Of a stretch of 64,000 bases of DNA, positions 25,616 to 35,514 are shown piece by piece (position 1 is the first letter of the stretch; each line of letters begins with the position of its first letter). The notes beneath the pieces are model-generated. The model had not been told where the DNA came from. It saw only the letters and a list, made by a program, of their open reading frames with translations, and did no database searches. The stretch is from Hyphomicrobiales bacterium (lineage in GTDB: Bacteria > Pseudomonadota > Alphaproteobacteria > Rhizobiales > Rhizobiaceae): assembly GCA_900471815.1 (NCBI GenBank), contig UICE01000002.1, positions 322,764 to 386,763 of the forward strand, written 5' to 3'. Both the position numbers and the translations under genes were made by a program.

Positions 25616-27630
25616 TGGGACACGCGGTTTTTTGCGGGGGCAACGCGGATTTTTGCGGATTGCATCAGAGCTGCTTTACCCTTGGCGGGTGCACCGACAC
25701 GCAACCGGCGGTCAAGCAAAGACAGGCAGCCGCCCGCCATCATAAACACGGTTCCAAGCCAGATCAATGTTACCAGCGGCTTCCACCATATCCGCACGAC
25801 GATGCCACCATCGGCAGCCGCATCACCCAGAGCCACGTAAAGCTGGCTGAAGGCGAAGGTGCGGATACCGGCCTCGGTTGTCTGCATATTGCGAACAGGG
25901 AAGAAACGCTTGGCCGCCATGAGCGACGTTACCGGCTGTCCCTCATCGCTCAAAACGGTAAACCGGCCTTGCTCTTCGCTGAAATTGGAACCTTTGAAGG
26001 GCTCGATTTGATCGAAACGCAGCGTATAGCCGCCCGCCCGGATGCTTTCACCCGGTTTCATGACCAGAACGCTTTCGGTTGCGAAGGTGGTGGTTGCAAC
26101 AATGCCCAGCAAAGTGACGCCAAGACCGAGATGAGCAAACGCGGTGCCGAAAACCGAGCGTGGCAGGCCAATGAGGCGCTGAAATGCGACTTTCAAAGAG
26201 GCTTTTCCGATACCGGCTTTCAGCGCAAGGTCTGTGAGCGCGCCGAGCATGAGCCACACGGCAAGCCCTATGCCGAAAGCCGCCAGAACGCCGGACGCCG
26301 AAGTTTGGTAAAGCACGGCAGCGACAACCAGCAAAGCACCGAGGAAAGCAGTCATGAGGCGCTGTGCCACGGCCAGGAGATCGCCGCGCTTCCACGCCAT
26401 AAGCGGCCCGAACGGCACGGCGGCCAAAAGCGGGATCATCAGCGGGCCAAAGGTGAGATTGAAAAAGGGCGCGCCGACCGAGATTTTTTCGCCCGTCAGA
26501 AACTCGAGCAGAAGTGGGTAAAGCGTGCCGATCAGAACGGTCGCTGCAGCCGTGGTCAAAAACAGATTGTTGAGAACCAACGCACCTTCACGCGAAATCG
26601 GCTGAAACAGGCCGCCGGGTGCCAGACTTTGGGCACGCCACGCAAAGAGCGCCAAGGACCCGCCGATAAAGATAACAAGTATGGCAAGGATGAAAAGGCC
26701 GCGACCGGGATCGGTGGCGAATGTATGAACTGAAGTCAGTACGCCGGAGCGGACGAGGAATGTTCCCAGTAGTGATAAAGAGAATGTGAGGATTGCAAGC
26801 AGCACAGTCCAGATTTTCAGCGCCGAGCGCTTTTCCATGACCAGCGCAGAATGCAGCAAAGCGGTGCCTGCGAGCCAAGGCATGAAGGACGCATTTTCAA
26901 CCGGGTCCCAGAACCACCAGCCGCCCCAACCCAGCTCATAATAGGCCCAGTAAGAGCCCATAGCGATGCCGCCTGTCAGGAATGTCCAGGCCACGAGCGT
27001 CCACGGACGGACCCAGCGCGCCCAGGCCGCATCTATCCGGCCATCAATCAGCGCAGCAACCGCAAAGGAAAAGCACACGGAGAATCCGACATAGCCCAGA
27101 TAGAGTAGCGGCGGATGAATGGCGAGACCGATATCCTGCAGGATCGGGTTAAGATCACGTCCTTCGACCGGTGCCGGGTTAAGGCGCGCAAAGGGGTTTG
27201 ACGTGGCGATAATAAAGGTAAGAAATGCAGTGCCAACCCAAGCCTGAACCCCAAGCACATTGGCTTTCAGCGATGGCGGCAGATTATTGCCAAAGAAGGC
27301 GACGAGCGCGGTGAAGAAGCTCAGGATCAAAACCCAGAGCAGCATTGAACCTTCGTGATTGCCCCACACGCCGGTAAATTTGTAAAGCAGTGGCTTTTGC
27401 GAATGTGAATTCTCAAACACATTCTGAACGGAGAAATCGGAAAGCACATTGGCGCTTGTCAAGGCCGCAAACGAAATCGCGACAAGGGCAAGTACAGTGA
27501 AGGCGGCGGGAACGGCAACTGCCATCATCTGGTCGTCATTGCGACGCGCGCCCAGTATCGGCAGCACGGATTGAACGATGGATAAAGCCAGAGCGAGTAC
27601 CAGCGCGAAATGTCCAAGTTCGACAATCAT
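25612..27630 (-). CDS. ccmF: Haem lyase CcmF (CycK)
   Basis: The 672-residue integral membrane protein has about 15 helices. It contains the haem-handling WWD domain [29 protein letters not shown] conserved [17 protein letters not shown] sequence lies near the N-terminus. Four periplasmic histidines expected for haem binding include those in NHEGS and [10 protein letters not shown]. The large C-terminal periplasmic domain with [24 protein letters not shown] is present. With CcmH and CcmI it transfers haem from holo-CcmE to apocytochrome c. ATGA overlaps join it to ccmE before and ccmH after. Confidence 0.96.
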   Translation of the reverse strand: MIVELGHFALVLALALSIVQSVLPILGARRNDDQMMAVAVPAAFTVLALVAISFAALTSANVLSDFSVQNVFENSHSQKPLLYKFTGVWGNHEGSMLLWVLILSFFTALVAFFGNNLPPSLKANVLGVQAWVGTAFLTFIIATSNPFARLNPAPVEGRDLNPILQDIGLAIHPPLLYLGYVGFSVCFSFAVAALIDGRIDAAWARWVRPWTLVAWTFLTGGIAMGSYWAYYELGWGGWWFWDPVENASFMPWLAGTALLHSALVMEKRSALKIWTVLLAILTFSLSLLGTFLVRSGVLTSVHTFATDPGRGLFILAILVIFIGGSLALFAWRAQSLAPGGLFQPISREGALVLNNLFLTTAAATVLIGTLYPLLLEFLTGEKISVGAPFFNLTFGPLMIPLLAAVPFGPLMAWKRGDLLAVAQRLMTAFLGALLVVAAVLYQTSASGVLAAFGIGLAVWLMLGALTDLALKAGIGKASLKVAFQRLIGLPRSVFGTAFAHLGLGVTLLGIVATTTFATESVLVMKPGESIRAGGYTLRFDQIEPFKGSNFSEEQGRFTVLSDEGQPVTSLMAAKRFFPVRNMQTTEAGIRTFAFSQLYVALGDAAADGGIVVRIWWKPLVTLIWLGTVFMMAGGCLSLLDRRLRVGAPAKGKAALMQSAKIRVAPAKNRVSQ

Positions 27631-28073
27631 GGCTTCTTGCCCTCTTCCTGCCAGACACCTTTGGCCTTCAGGCTATCGGCAACTTCCTTGGGCATATAGT
27701 TTTCATCATGTTTTGCCAGCACGCTGTCGGCGATAAATTTGCCCGTGGGTGAAAAGCCACCCTCGATAACAACGCCTTGATCTTCGCGAAAAAGATCCGG
27801 CAATATGCCTTCATAGGTGACGGGAATGCTTTTTATCTTATCAGTAACTGAAAAGCTGATCTTGGTTCCCTCGCCGCGAACCACTGTTCCTTTTTCAACC
27901 AACCCGCCAAGCCGGAATCGCGATTGCGACTGAATGTCGGAAGCTTGAATATCGGAAGGCATGCGGAAGAATGCGATTTTCTGTTGCAGAGCAAAGAGTA
28001 CTAGCGCAGCCGCCAACCCCAAAACGGCCAAACCGCCACCAACGACCGTCAGTCTTTTTTGCTTGCGCGTCAT
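27627..28073 (-). CDS. ccmE: Haem chaperone CcmE (CycJ)
   Basis: The 148-residue protein has a short cytoplasmic start, one membrane anchor ([21 protein letters not shown]) and a periplasmic beta-barrel. The covalent haem-binding HxxxY motif is [11 protein letters not shown], with H122 and Y126. It receives haem from the CcmABCD export machine (encoded elsewhere) and hands it to CcmF. The ATG at 28073 shares one base with the ccmI stop (TGATG), showing coupled translation. Confidence 0.95.
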   Translation of the reverse strand: MTRKQKRLTVVGGGLAVLGLAAALVLFALQQKIAFFRMPSDIQASDIQSQSRFRLGGLVEKGTVVRGEGTKISFSVTDKIKSIPVTYEGILPDLFREDQGVVIEGGFSPTGKFIADSVLAKHDENYMPKEVADSLKAKGVWQEEGKKP

Positions 28074-29233
28074 CAATCGTTCTCCGGCTCGTAAGCTAAA
28101 CCGAGATCATCCGCCACGGCATCAAGACGGGCCATCTTTTCAGCGCTCAACGCTTTTTTGGCACGATCCAACGCTTCAATGGCATCATTAGGCCGGTTAA
28201 GAACGACATAGGATCGCACGAGCTTCTCCCAGCCCTCAACATCGTCCGGAGCTTTTTCCAGTTTCGCAGCGAGGCTGGTAACCATGCCTTCGATCATTGT
28301 CGCACGGCTTTCGCTGTCGGCATCCATCATTGCCTGCACCTGAGCCGCATCCGGCGCGGTCTTGTCGACATCGCTGACATCTGGCGCATCACCATTGATC
28401 TCGGTGTCCAGCCTGGTCAACGCTGCTTGCGCCTGATCGCGCCATGGTACATCAAGTGGCGCCTCCACCAGCAGCTTGCGGATGAGATCACGCGCTTCGG
28501 TCAGGCGGCCTTGCTGCATCCACCCGTCAATGATGTAGAATTGCGGGCGCATGTCTTTTGGATCCAGCGCCAATGCCTTGTTGAATGCTTCTTCGGAGCG
28601 GACCGTGATTTTACCGCCCGCTTCCGCGACCAGCGCCTGGCCCAGACCCAGCTGCCGCGCGGCGCTGTCGCCATTCAAGCGTATTGCATTTTGATACGCG
28701 GCAACTGCATTTGCAGGGCGGCCCATGCGCGTATAAATCGGCGCGAGGACCTCCCAGCCCTGACCGTCATCAGGGTTCAGTTTCAAATGCGCTTCTGCTC
28801 GGGCAACCAGCTCGTCAGGCGTGCTTTGATCGGCAGGGCGCGCAAGCCTTTCCGCCAGTGGCTGGCCGGGCAGATCCGGATTACCCGTACTTGCATAGAC
28901 AGCCCATGAAATCAGGGGAATTGCGATAACCGTTATAAGTGTCATCCACTCACGGGTGGCGCTCTTGGCTGGGCGAACCACCTGTCCGTCTATTGCGGCG
29001 GCCTTGGCGGATTTCAGAAGCCGGCGCCCGATTTCCGCACGTGCCTGTTCGCCTGCAACTGGATCGATCAAGCCACGCTTTTCGTCAGCGTCTAGTTCAC
29101 GCAATTGGTCTCGATAGACCTCAACATCATATTGATTGTCCGACACTGAAGCCGTGGTGCGCCGTGTTAACGGCAAAAGCACCAGCAACGTTGCGACAAC
29201 GGTCAGAAATGCGGCAGAAATCCAGAAAATCAT
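28073..29233 (-). CDS. ccmI: Cytochrome c biogenesis protein CcmI (CycH)
   Basis: The 386-residue protein has two membrane helices (about 2-23 and 94-112) flanking a cytoplasmic loop with [22 protein letters not shown], the CcmI signature. A large periplasmic TPR region follows, for example [31 protein letters not shown] and [25 protein letters not shown]. CcmI holds the C-terminal helix of apocytochromes c and presents them to the CcmFH lyase. It is the first gene of the four-gene unit. In Rhizobium the equivalent cycHJKL operon and neighbouring feuPQ have both been linked to iron uptake phenotypes. Confidence 0.94.
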   Translation of the reverse strand: MIFWISAAFLTVVATLLVLLPLTRRTTASVSDNQYDVEVYRDQLRELDADEKRGLIDPVAGEQARAEIGRRLLKSAKAAAIDGQVVRPAKSATREWMTLITVIAIPLISWAVYASTGNPDLPGQPLAERLARPADQSTPDELVARAEAHLKLNPDDGQGWEVLAPIYTRMGRPANAVAAYQNAIRLNGDSAARQLGLGQALVAEAGGKITVRSEEAFNKALALDPKDMRPQFYIIDGWMQQGRLTEARDLIRKLLVEAPLDVPWRDQAQAALTRLDTEINGDAPDVSDVDKTAPDAAQVQAMMDADSESRATMIEGMVTSLAAKLEKAPDDVEGWEKLVRSYVVLNRPNDAIEALDRAKKALSAEKMARLDAVADDLGLAYEPEND

Positions 29234-29325
29234 GCGTGAGACATAGACTCTCGCTTATCCAAAATCCAAACGCAATTTATTGATAGGGCAATTCGCCGCA
29301 AATGCACTTCGTGGAGCGATCCCGA

Positions 29326-29751
29326 TCACAACCGCGTCCAGCTGCCGTCCTCATTGCGACACGCCGTTCCACGCGCAGATTGCGGCGTGCCATCAATACG
29401 GATGGTATGGGTATATTGGCGGCAGTTCTGCGATCCAACTTGGTACGGCTGAGCCGCCACAACCTCGCCAGAACGATTGTTGCTGCTTTTCCACTCTACA
29501 ACCTTGCCGGCCGGAGAATATTCCAAGGTCTGATACTCAGCCTGCAATGCCTGCTTGCGGTCTGCCGGTTCGAGCGATGCATTGCCGACCAGTCCATTAC
29601 CGAGGGCGGCAAGAACGCTCGTTTTTGCAGCTTGTTTCGAGCCGCCGGTCCAGGAACCTAGAACCGCGCTATCGCCCTTGCCGCCGGATGTCGTTGAACA
29701 ACCGGCAAGCGCAGCAATTGCGAGAAAGGGAATAGCGACATGAAATTTCAT
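29326..29751 (-). CDS. Small surface-antigen-like lipoprotein
   Basis: From ATG at 29751 the product has 141 residues. A lipobox LAALAGC is at about residues 12-18, so a mature lipoprotein starts at the cysteine followed by STTSGGKG. The mature part has a Gly-rich segment (LAALGNGLVGNASLEPADRKQALQAEYQTLEY) and ends with CRQYTHTIRIDGTPQSARGTACRNEDGSWTRL. This fits the 17-kDa surface antigen/RT0821-like group of outer-membrane lipoproteins, including the paired cysteines and the final W. Its function is unknown. It stands between feuQ and ccmI on the same strand, with clear gaps both sides. Confidence 0.82.
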   Translation of the reverse strand: MKFHVAIPFLAIAALAGCSTTSGGKGDSAVLGSWTGGSKQAAKTSVLAALGNGLVGNASLEPADRKQALQAEYQTLEYSPAGKVVEWKSSNNRSGEVVAAQPYQVGSQNCRQYTHTIRIDGTPQSARGTACRNEDGSWTRL

Positions 29752-29820
29752 CACAAGCTCATTTTCAGATAAATCTTCAGGCCTTTATGACCTGATTGAA
29801 TGGCGGCTTGCAAGCTTCAT

Positions 29821-31206
29821 TCAGTTCGCAGCCGTTGGTAAAATCAGTCTCGCATGTAACCCGCCGAGTAGAGAACTGCGTTCAAGCGTTAGGGTTCCGC
29901 CATATTCGCGCACAGTGTCGTTCACAATCGACAGGCCCAATCCTGTGCCCGGCTTTGTTTCATCAAGCCGCTTCCCGCGTGCCAGCGCGTCCTGTATCTG
30001 CTCGGCAGCAAGACCCGGCCCGTCATCCTCGACGCTGATCTCAAATCCTTGCTCGACGCGGGCAAGTGTCAAGGTGATAATCCGGCGGCCCCACTTTCCA
30101 GCATTCTCCATCAAGTTGCCGACGATCTCCTCAAGATCTTCCTGCTCCCCAGCAAAGATTGCATCGTCCATGTAATTGTTGAACTTGATGTCCATGTGGG
30201 GATTGAGCTTGGCGGTAACGCGCACCAGCCGCTCCAGTATCGGCGTTACGGGAGCGCGGAAGACAACACTATCACGCTGTGCGGCAACGCGGGCACGTTG
30301 GAGATAATGCTGCACCTGAATTTGCATAGCGGCAGATTGTTCGGCGATAAGGCGGCCTTCCGTGCCACCGATTGTCCGGCTTTCATTCACCAGAACCGAT
30401 AAAGGCGTTTTCAGCGAATGGGCAAGATTGCCGACCTGCGTGCGTGAACGATCCATGATACGGCGATTATTGTCGATCAGCGCATTCATCTCGCGCGCCA
30501 GGGGCGCGATCTCGTTGGGCAAGTCTTCGTCAAGACGCGTAACCTTGCCCTCGCGGATATCGCCCAGTGAACGGCGCACACGATCAAGTGGGCGAAGCCC
30601 GAATAGAATAACGGCAGCATTGATCAAAGTTCCGCCCAGACCAAAAATGCCGAGATAGAAGTACAACGTATAGCGGAAATCTGCGATTTCTCCCTCGACT
30701 TCGCTCAGATTTCCCATCACCCTGAAACGTGCGACCCGATTATCCGCGTCAAGCACCACTTCGGTTTCAACGACCGACAATTGCTGGCCGTTCGGTCCGG
30801 CTTCCGTATATTGGCGCTGGAATGATGTATCGAAGGGAACATTGAGAGTTGAGGGTGAATCAATGTTTCGCTCTCCCAGAGAAACGGAGCGCAGCGAGCC
30901 CTTCAAATTATCCGCCGCAGGCTCGACTGACCAATACCAGCCTGAAAGCGGGCTGGAATATCGCACTTCACCGGGGTCAGGACGTCCTGCCAACGTGCCA
31001 TCATTGACACTGACTGATGCGATAACACTGAAAAGATGGGCTGAAAGCAATTGCTGAAAGCTTTTCAGGCGTGCTTCGCCATAGAGCGTCGAGATGATAG
31101 TGGCGATGGCAATGAATGAGATGATGGTCCAGAGGGTCGAGAGCGAAATGACGCGGAACGACAGAGATCGCAAGCTTGGGAGATAATTTCTCAGCCGGAT
31201 TGCCAC
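29821..31206 (-). CDS. feuQ: Sensor histidine kinase FeuQ
   Basis: The 461-residue product starts with GTG. It has two membrane helices (about 20-38 and 180-200) around a periplasmic domain of about 140 residues, then HAMP (LDRVRRSLGDIREGKVTRLDEDLP). HisKA follows with VGNLAHSLKTPLSVLVNESRTIGG (H263), then HATPase with NLMENAGKWG, DDGPGL and GTGLGLSIVND. NLAHSLKTPL is typical of the PhoQ-like group. In Sinorhizobium meliloti FeuQ with FeuP controls genes including the cyclic glucan exporter, and its activity is held in check by periplasmic FeuN. The gene order feuN-feuP-feuQ is conserved here. Confidence 0.88.
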   Translation of the reverse strand: MAIRLRNYLPSLRSLSFRVISLSTLWTIISFIAIATIISTLYGEARLKSFQQLLSAHLFSVIASVSVNDGTLAGRPDPGEVRYSSPLSGWYWSVEPAADNLKGSLRSVSLGERNIDSPSTLNVPFDTSFQRQYTEAGPNGQQLSVVETEVVLDADNRVARFRVMGNLSEVEGEIADFRYTLYFYLGIFGLGGTLINAAVILFGLRPLDRVRRSLGDIREGKVTRLDEDLPNEIAPLAREMNALIDNNRRIMDRSRTQVGNLAHSLKTPLSVLVNESRTIGGTEGRLIAEQSAAMQIQVQHYLQRARVAAQRDSVVFRAPVTPILERLVRVTAKLNPHMDIKFNNYMDDAIFAGEQEDLEEIVGNLMENAGKWGRRIITLTLARVEQGFEISVEDDGPGLAAEQIQDALARGKRLDETKPGTGLGLSIVNDTVREYGGTLTLERSSLLGGLHARLILPTAAN

Positions 31207-31235
31207 GCAATACCCTCTTTAAAAGGCTTAAGATC

Positions 31236-31907
31236 CTAAGCCTTGCTGTCTTGCGACTTGATACGATAGCCCATACCGCGAATGGTCTCGATCAGGTCCA
31301 TGCCCATCTTCTTGCGCAACCGGCCGACAAAAACCTCAATAGTGTTTGAGTCCCGGTCGAAATCCTGATCGTAAAGATGCTCGACCAGCTCGGTTCGCGA
31401 TACGACTTCGTCCATATGATGCATGAGATAGGAAAGCAGGCGGAATTCATGGGAAGTGAGTTTCAGCGTGTTTCCATTGACAGTGGCTTTTGACGTTTTC
31501 GTATCCAGACGCAACGGACCGCAGGAAATTTCGGACGAAGCATGTCCCGCCGCGCGGCGGATCAAGGCGCGTAAGCGCGCAAGAACTTCCTCAATGTGAA
31601 ACGGCTTGGCGACGTAGTCGTCAGCACCCGCATCAATCCCTGCCACCTTATCGCTCCAGCGATCGCGGGCTGTCAGCAAAAGTACGGGCATGATACGGGA
31701 ATCCTGGCGCCATTTTTCAAGCACGGTCAGCCCATCCATCTGCGGTAGGCCGATATCCAGGATAACAGCGTCATAGGGTTCGGTATCGCCGAGAAAATGC
31801 CCTTCTTCGCCGTCAAAAGCCTTGTCGACAACATATCCAGCCTCCGTCAGCGCATCCACGAGCTGACGGTTGAGGTCGCGATCATCCTCGACGACAAGTA
31901 TTCTCAT
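31236..31907 (-). CDS. feuP: Response regulator FeuP
   Basis: The 223-residue OmpR-type regulator has a receiver domain with D51 (YDAVILDIGLP) and K in YVAKPFHIEEVLARL near residue 101. A winged-helix effector follows (LTSHEFRLLSYLMHHMDEVVSRTELVEHLYDQDFDRDSNTIEVFVGRLRKKMG, ending TIRGMGYRI). The unusual SYLMHHM and YDQDFDRDSNTIEVF wording matches rhizobial FeuP closely. It precedes feuQ by 29 bases. The partner kinase and the small periplasmic FeuN-like protein upstream complete the system. The likely role is envelope and osmotic adaptation rather than iron control alone. Confidence 0.9.
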   Translation of the reverse strand: MRILVVEDDRDLNRQLVDALTEAGYVVDKAFDGEEGHFLGDTEPYDAVILDIGLPQMDGLTVLEKWRQDSRIMPVLLLTARDRWSDKVAGIDAGADDYVAKPFHIEEVLARLRALIRRAAGHASSEISCGPLRLDTKTSKATVNGNTLKLTSHEFRLLSYLMHHMDEVVSRTELVEHLYDQDFDRDSNTIEVFVGRLRKKMGMDLIETIRGMGYRIKSQDSKA

Positions 31908-31934
31908 GCAGTATTTCCTCGCGGACTTATGAGA

Positions 31935-32189
31935 TCAGTTTGCTGGAACAGCAACTTCCACACGCCGCGGTCGTTCGCCGTCCTTACCGGGAACCAGAAC
32001 CACCACTACGCAGACCTCTTTGCCGTTTTGGACAACAGATGTTGCACGCGCAAGGGTCCCCCCTTGCGAGTCCGCTACCTGCTGCCCCACCGACGAGCAA
32101 TCCGCAGCTAAAGCAGGACCGGCGAAGACGACGCCGGCGCCCGAGATCAGACCCGCTAGGGGCAAGGAGAAGAGTAAGTGTTTCATCAT
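31935..32189 (-). CDS. feuN: FeuN-like small periplasmic modulator of FeuPQ
   Basis: This 84-residue protein has a signal peptide (LLFSLPLAGLISGAGVVFAGPALA, cleavage before ADCSS). The short mature domain has two cysteines (DCSSV and EVCVVVVL) and ends VPGKDGERPRRVEVAVPAN. It sits directly upstream of feuP with 27 bases between. In Sinorhizobium meliloti feuN encodes a small periplasmic protein at the same place that inhibits FeuQ and becomes essential when the kinase is active. Position, size, signal peptide and the VLVPGKDGERPRR segment support the same role here. Confidence 0.8.
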   Translation of the reverse strand: MMKHLLFSLPLAGLISGAGVVFAGPALAADCSSVGQQVADSQGGTLARATSVVQNGKEVCVVVVLVPGKDGERPRRVEVAVPAN

Positions 32190-32278
32190 GTTGTCATTAA
32201 TATCGATTGCTGTCTGAACGATGAATGAACAGTTGGTGTCTCGCTGCTACAAATGCCACAGGTTCACGTCTTTTAACA

Positions 32279-32497
32279 TCATATTTCTTTACGTGAAATG
32301 AGAGTTGTCGCGCTGATGCGTCCAAATAGCGCTACAACGCCGCTAATGGCGGTTAGGAATTGGACTATCGTCTCTGCAAGAGATGCATGATCGGCCCCTT
32401 CAAGCGAGCCATTGAAGAAGCCGGAGCACGACAAGCCAATTGTTACTATCGATGCCCAGATGGTCTTGGAAGCAAACCATGATTTTTCGTTGGTCAT
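32279..32497 (-). CDS. Small holin-like membrane protein of the GTA remnant
   Basis: The ATG at 32497 has AAGGA 8 bases upstream and gives 72 residues. The protein starts MTNEKSWFASKTIWASIVTIGLSCSGFF and has a second hydrophobic stretch (AETIVQFLTAISGVVALFGRI). The form, a Trp-Phe-xx-Lys-Thr-Ile-Trp start and two helices, is seen in small phage membrane proteins coded next to lysis or tail genes. It lies 12 bases downstream of the GTA gp15-like fragment on the same strand. A holin role is a guess. Confidence 0.55.
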   Translation of the reverse strand: MTNEKSWFASKTIWASIVTIGLSCSGFFNGSLEGADHASLAETIVQFLTAISGVVALFGRISATTLISRKEI

Positions 32498-32509
32498 TAG
32501 CAAATTCCT

Positions 32510-32905
32510 TTAAATAATTGTCGGTTCAAAAAATACTGGAGAAAATTTACAGTGGGCCTCCTGACCAAGCCCGACTGAGGCGGAAATCATCGCTACTTTA
32601 AAGTCAAAAGCGACGGACGGATTGCCCAGATCCTTCAGCCGCTCAGAAGCACTGTAAGTCCAGTTGCTGGCAGTCACTTCAAATGACCTGACAGCCCGCT
32701 CTTCAAACAGTATTTCTATATGATAGGCCTCGCGCTCTTCCCCCAGCGGTATTTCTGGAGAAAGCCAGCTATCGGCATCAATTCTCCCGCGCCTGATCCA
32801 GACTATATCCATATCGCCATTTGGGCGCATTCTGGTGCTGATATGGACGGGCGAAAGCGGTTGCAGTAGCTCCCGCCGCCTTTGCCGCCAATATCCAGGC
32901 GGCAT
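32510..32905 (-). CDS. C-terminal fragment of GTA host-specificity protein (gp15-like)
   Basis: This 131-residue reading frame corresponds to the last part of the large GTA TIM-barrel/host-specificity protein. It has WRQRRRELLQPLSPVHISTRMRPNGDMDIVWIRRGRIDADSWLSPEIPLGEEREAYHIEILFEERAVRSFEVTASNWTYSASER, matching the usual end of that family. A normal copy has well over 1,000 residues, so nearly all of the gene is gone. The frame lacks a convincing ribosome site and probably is not translated. It lies beside portal and terminase genes, which should be separated from it by about ten structural genes. Confidence 0.7.
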   Translation of the reverse strand: MPPGYWRQRRRELLQPLSPVHISTRMRPNGDMDIVWIRRGRIDADSWLSPEIPLGEEREAYHIEILFEERAVRSFEVTASNWTYSASERLKDLGNPSVAFDFKVAMISASVGLGQEAHCKFSPVFFEPTII

Positions 32906-32942
32906 CGGACCAGTTTGTCATGATTTTCTCCGTCAAATTTTC

Positions 32943-32987
32943 CTAGAGCGTTTTGCGTTTTGACAGATTCAAAACAACACTCTAAGT
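32943..32987. repeat. Imperfect palindromic intergenic repeat
   Basis: CTAGAGCGTTTTG with a partly matching CAAAACAACACTCTAAG forms an imperfect inverted repeat of about 45 bases. It looks like a short dispersed palindromic element common in Brucella-type genomes (recognition from memory). It lies exactly where the GTA cluster has lost its middle part. Confidence 0.45.
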
Positions 32988-33014
32988 CTTTGATTTTACG
33001 CGAAATTATCCGCT

Positions 33015-34172
33015 TTATTGCGGCGCGTAGCCGACTGCTTCACGCTTCTCCTCATCGCTGAGGAATGGAGCAGCGGAGATACGCGCCCATAGCGCGTCGC
33101 GCTCCTGAGACAGACCATCAATGCGGTCAAGATCAGGCTCAAGACGCAGATCCTTGCCGAACACAGGGCCAAGCCAGTTACTCATTGCCTTTGCCGTGCG
33201 TATCACCAAGGGCAGCACGGTCAGGCGATAGAAGGCGCGATTAGCCTCGGCATAATTGGAATAGGTATTGTCGCCCGGAATGCCTAGCAGCATGGGTGGA
33301 ATGCCGAAAGCCAAAGCTATATCCCGGCTTGCCGTGTTCTTCGCCGCAATGAAGTCCATGTCGAGCGGCGAAAGCCCCATGCTTTTCCAGTCAAGTCCGC
33401 CCTCCAGCAGCAAAGGTCGCCCAGCCTTTGCCGCGCCCGTATATCCTTCTTCCAGTTCGCTTTTGAGCCGCTCAAATTGATCTTCAGTGAGGTGACTTGT
33501 CTCGCCCGGCGCATAGACCAGCGCACCGGAAGGTCGTGCCGAATTGTCCAAAAGCGCCTTGTTCCAGTTACCGGAAGCATTGTGAATATCCAGCGCCATC
33601 AAAGCCGCTTCCAGTGGAGCAAAGCCGTAATGGTCATCGAGCGGATGAAACAGTTTCAGATGCAGGCCGCGACCTTCATCAAGCGGGATTGTGCGCTTTT
33701 GCGCTCCCGCGCCATAGGCCAGAGCGACCGGCCAGCCATTGTCATCGGCGAGCACACGCACACGATCCGGGCGCAACAAATGTAGTTCGCTTGCTCCCCT
33801 GCCGCCTTGCACGCGCTCGATATAGGCATTCCCCGACAGAAGAATATGCCCGTAAAGCGCCTCAAAGAAGCTTGCTCCATCCGTACCGCGATGTGGATTG
33901 GCCAAAAGCTCAAGCAGCGGGTGCTCGCTATGTTCTGCCTTGCCCTCATAAAGCAGCCATGGTGCGGCTGCGGCTGCTTCCGCCAAATGTCTTATGCAGC
34001 GATAGGCGACCGGATTGCGCATGAAACCTTGCCGCGAGAGCCCGACATAGCCGCTTTGCGACCAGCGGGCTTCCCGGTCAAATTGCAGAGCAACGAAACC
34101 CTGTGCCGACTTTTGCTGCAGATGCGGGTTCTCGTTCGCAGCGTTTTTGCGCCACGGCCAATTGATTGCCAT
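33015..34172 (-). CDS. GTA/HK97-type phage portal protein (gp3-like)
   Basis: The 385-residue protein is a full-length HK97-type portal, the ring through which DNA is packed into the capsid. Recognisable segments are MRNPVAYRCIRHLAEAAAAAPWLLYEG, HPLLELLANPHRGTDGASFFEALYGHILLSGNAYIER, LKLFHPLDDHYGFAPLEAALMALDIHNASGNWNKALLDNSARPSG and FGIPPMLLGIPGDNTYSNYAEANRAFYRLTVLPL. Length and content match the GTA portal of Rhizobiales, with no break seen. It is followed directly by repeat and gp15-fragment sequence rather than by capsid genes, so it cannot serve particle formation on its own. Confidence 0.9.
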   Translation of the reverse strand: MAINWPWRKNAANENPHLQQKSAQGFVALQFDREARWSQSGYVGLSRQGFMRNPVAYRCIRHLAEAAAAAPWLLYEGKAEHSEHPLLELLANPHRGTDGASFFEALYGHILLSGNAYIERVQGGRGASELHLLRPDRVRVLADDNGWPVALAYGAGAQKRTIPLDEGRGLHLKLFHPLDDHYGFAPLEAALMALDIHNASGNWNKALLDNSARPSGALVYAPGETSHLTEDQFERLKSELEEGYTGAAKAGRPLLLEGGLDWKSMGLSPLDMDFIAAKNTASRDIALAFGIPPMLLGIPGDNTYSNYAEANRAFYRLTVLPLVIRTAKAMSNWLGPVFGKDLRLEPDLDRIDGLSQERDALWARISAAPFLSDEEKREAVGYAPQ

Positions 34173-34215
34173 GTATGGAATTCTTTCTGTTGTGGAGTTT
34201 ACAACTGCATTATCG

Positions 34216-35514
34216 TTAGCCGACCACTCGCACTCGTGGCCGGTTGTCGCGCCTGCCGAACAGATCGCTTAATGCCCAGACCAGCGCATCCACGCGGTCA
34301 GGGGAGCGGCCATTGGAAAGGCCCGTGTGGGAGAAGTCGCACATTTCATCCTCAAGCAGCGGAAACCGCGCCGCGTGACGCACCCTGCTCTGCTCATAGA
34401 GCGCGGCAACCGGCTCGGCACGCACCGCCTTGCCGCGATTGGCGCGCACAGGTTTTACAGGAACATTCATATCCTCGGCTGCAATCACCGCCGACACCAT
34501 GTCGCCGCCCTGATTGATCTCCGCGATCAACAGATCAGCTTCCAACCTGTAATACAAAGCGATAGCTCGCCGCGCCCATTCATGCGGCTTGGCCGGTGCG
34601 AAGCTTTCATCGGCAAGCACCCAGCCAATACCCTTCTCATCAAGCCCCGCGGCTACGATCCCGCAAGCATCGGACTTCTTCGTGGCGCTTGCGGGTGGAT
34701 CAATGGCAATGACAATACGCTTCAATTCCGGCACGTCCGGGCAGAATACCTCCTCCATCATCAGCCGCGACCAGAGCGCGCCTTCGCTCTCCTCGATGAG
34801 TTCGCCATCAAGTTCCTGTCTGCCAAGGCGGGTATCGCCATAAAGCCCGCTAATATGTTTGACAAAACCGGGAGCGAGAAACTCCGCATTCTCGCACATC
34901 TTCATGCGGCGCACCGGAATGCTCGGATCAGCCAGCATCTTCTTTAACAAAGGCAGCGGCTTCGGTGTGGTTGTGATCACTTGCTTCGGGTTTCGGCCAA
35001 GACGCAGCCCGAACTGCAACATGTCCCATGTCGCCTGCACATTTTTCCACTTTGCCAACTCATCGCCCCAGCCAGCATCAAATTGCGGTCCGCGCAAGCT
35101 TTCAGGGTCTTCTGATGAAAACATCGACGCCGTCGCTCCACTGTTCCAGAGCAGACGACGCCTTGTCATTTCAAAGCGAGGGCGCTCGGCCCGTGAAACC
35201 GACATGATGCCGGATGGGCCGTCGATCATAACCTCGCGGACATCGGCCAATGTTTCGCCGACCAGAGCGATATGCATGGATTTCGATGTATCAAAGGGCG
35301 CAAACCCAAGGGCCATGCCATTGACCCATTCCGCCCCCATTCGTGTCTTGCCGGAGCCTCGCCCGCCAAGGATCAGCCATGTATGCCAATCAGTTCGCGG
35401 CGGCTGTTGTGTTGTCCGCCCCTGAAAAAGCCATTCCGGATGGGCCGCCAGTATCTCCCGCATGCTTAAATTTTGTTTCGACCAGCTCGCTTGCACGGAT
35501 GTTGGCAAGTTCAT
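34216..35514 (-). CDS. GTA large terminase subunit (gp2-like)
   Basis: The protein has about 432 residues. The ATPase part has LILGGRGSGKTRMGAEWVNGMALG (Walker A) and DAGWGDELAKWKNVQATWDMLQFGLRLG (Walker B region with DE). The nuclease part has IDPPASATKKSDACGIVAAGLDEKGIGWVLADES and ends with PDRVDALVWALSDLF, which holds the final metal aspartate. This is the motor that packs headful DNA in GTA particles. The start is uncertain: ATG at 35514 has AGGA close upstream, and others lie at 35526 and 35463. All overlap the gp1-like gene. No frameshift is seen, so the gene may still be expressed. Confidence 0.9.
   Translation of the reverse strand: MNLPTSVQASWSKQNLSMREILAAHPEWLFQGRTTQQPPRTDWHTWLILGGRGSGKTRMGAEWVNGMALGFAPFDTSKSMHIALVGETLADVREVMIDGPSGIMSVSRAERPRFEMTRRRLLWNSGATASMFSSEDPESLRGPQFDAGWGDELAKWKNVQATWDMLQFGLRLGRNPKQVITTTPKPLPLLKKMLADPSIPVRRMKMCENAEFLAPGFVKHISGLYGDTRLGRQELDGELIEESEGALWSRLMMEEVFCPDVPELKRIVIAIDPPASATKKSDACGIVAAGLDEKGIGWVLADESFAPAKPHEWARRAIALYYRLEADLLIAEINQGGDMVSAVIAAEDMNVPVKPVRANRGKAVRAEPVAALYEQSRVRHAARFPLLEDEMCDFSHTGLSNGRSPDRVDALVWALSDLFGRRDNRPRVRVVG

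Noticed and set aside
25516-26733. Plus-strand open frame of 405 codons
   Set aside because: It lies opposite ccmF, a fully recognisable gene, and its protein is low-complexity and charged with no family. It is an antisense shadow of GC-rich coding DNA.
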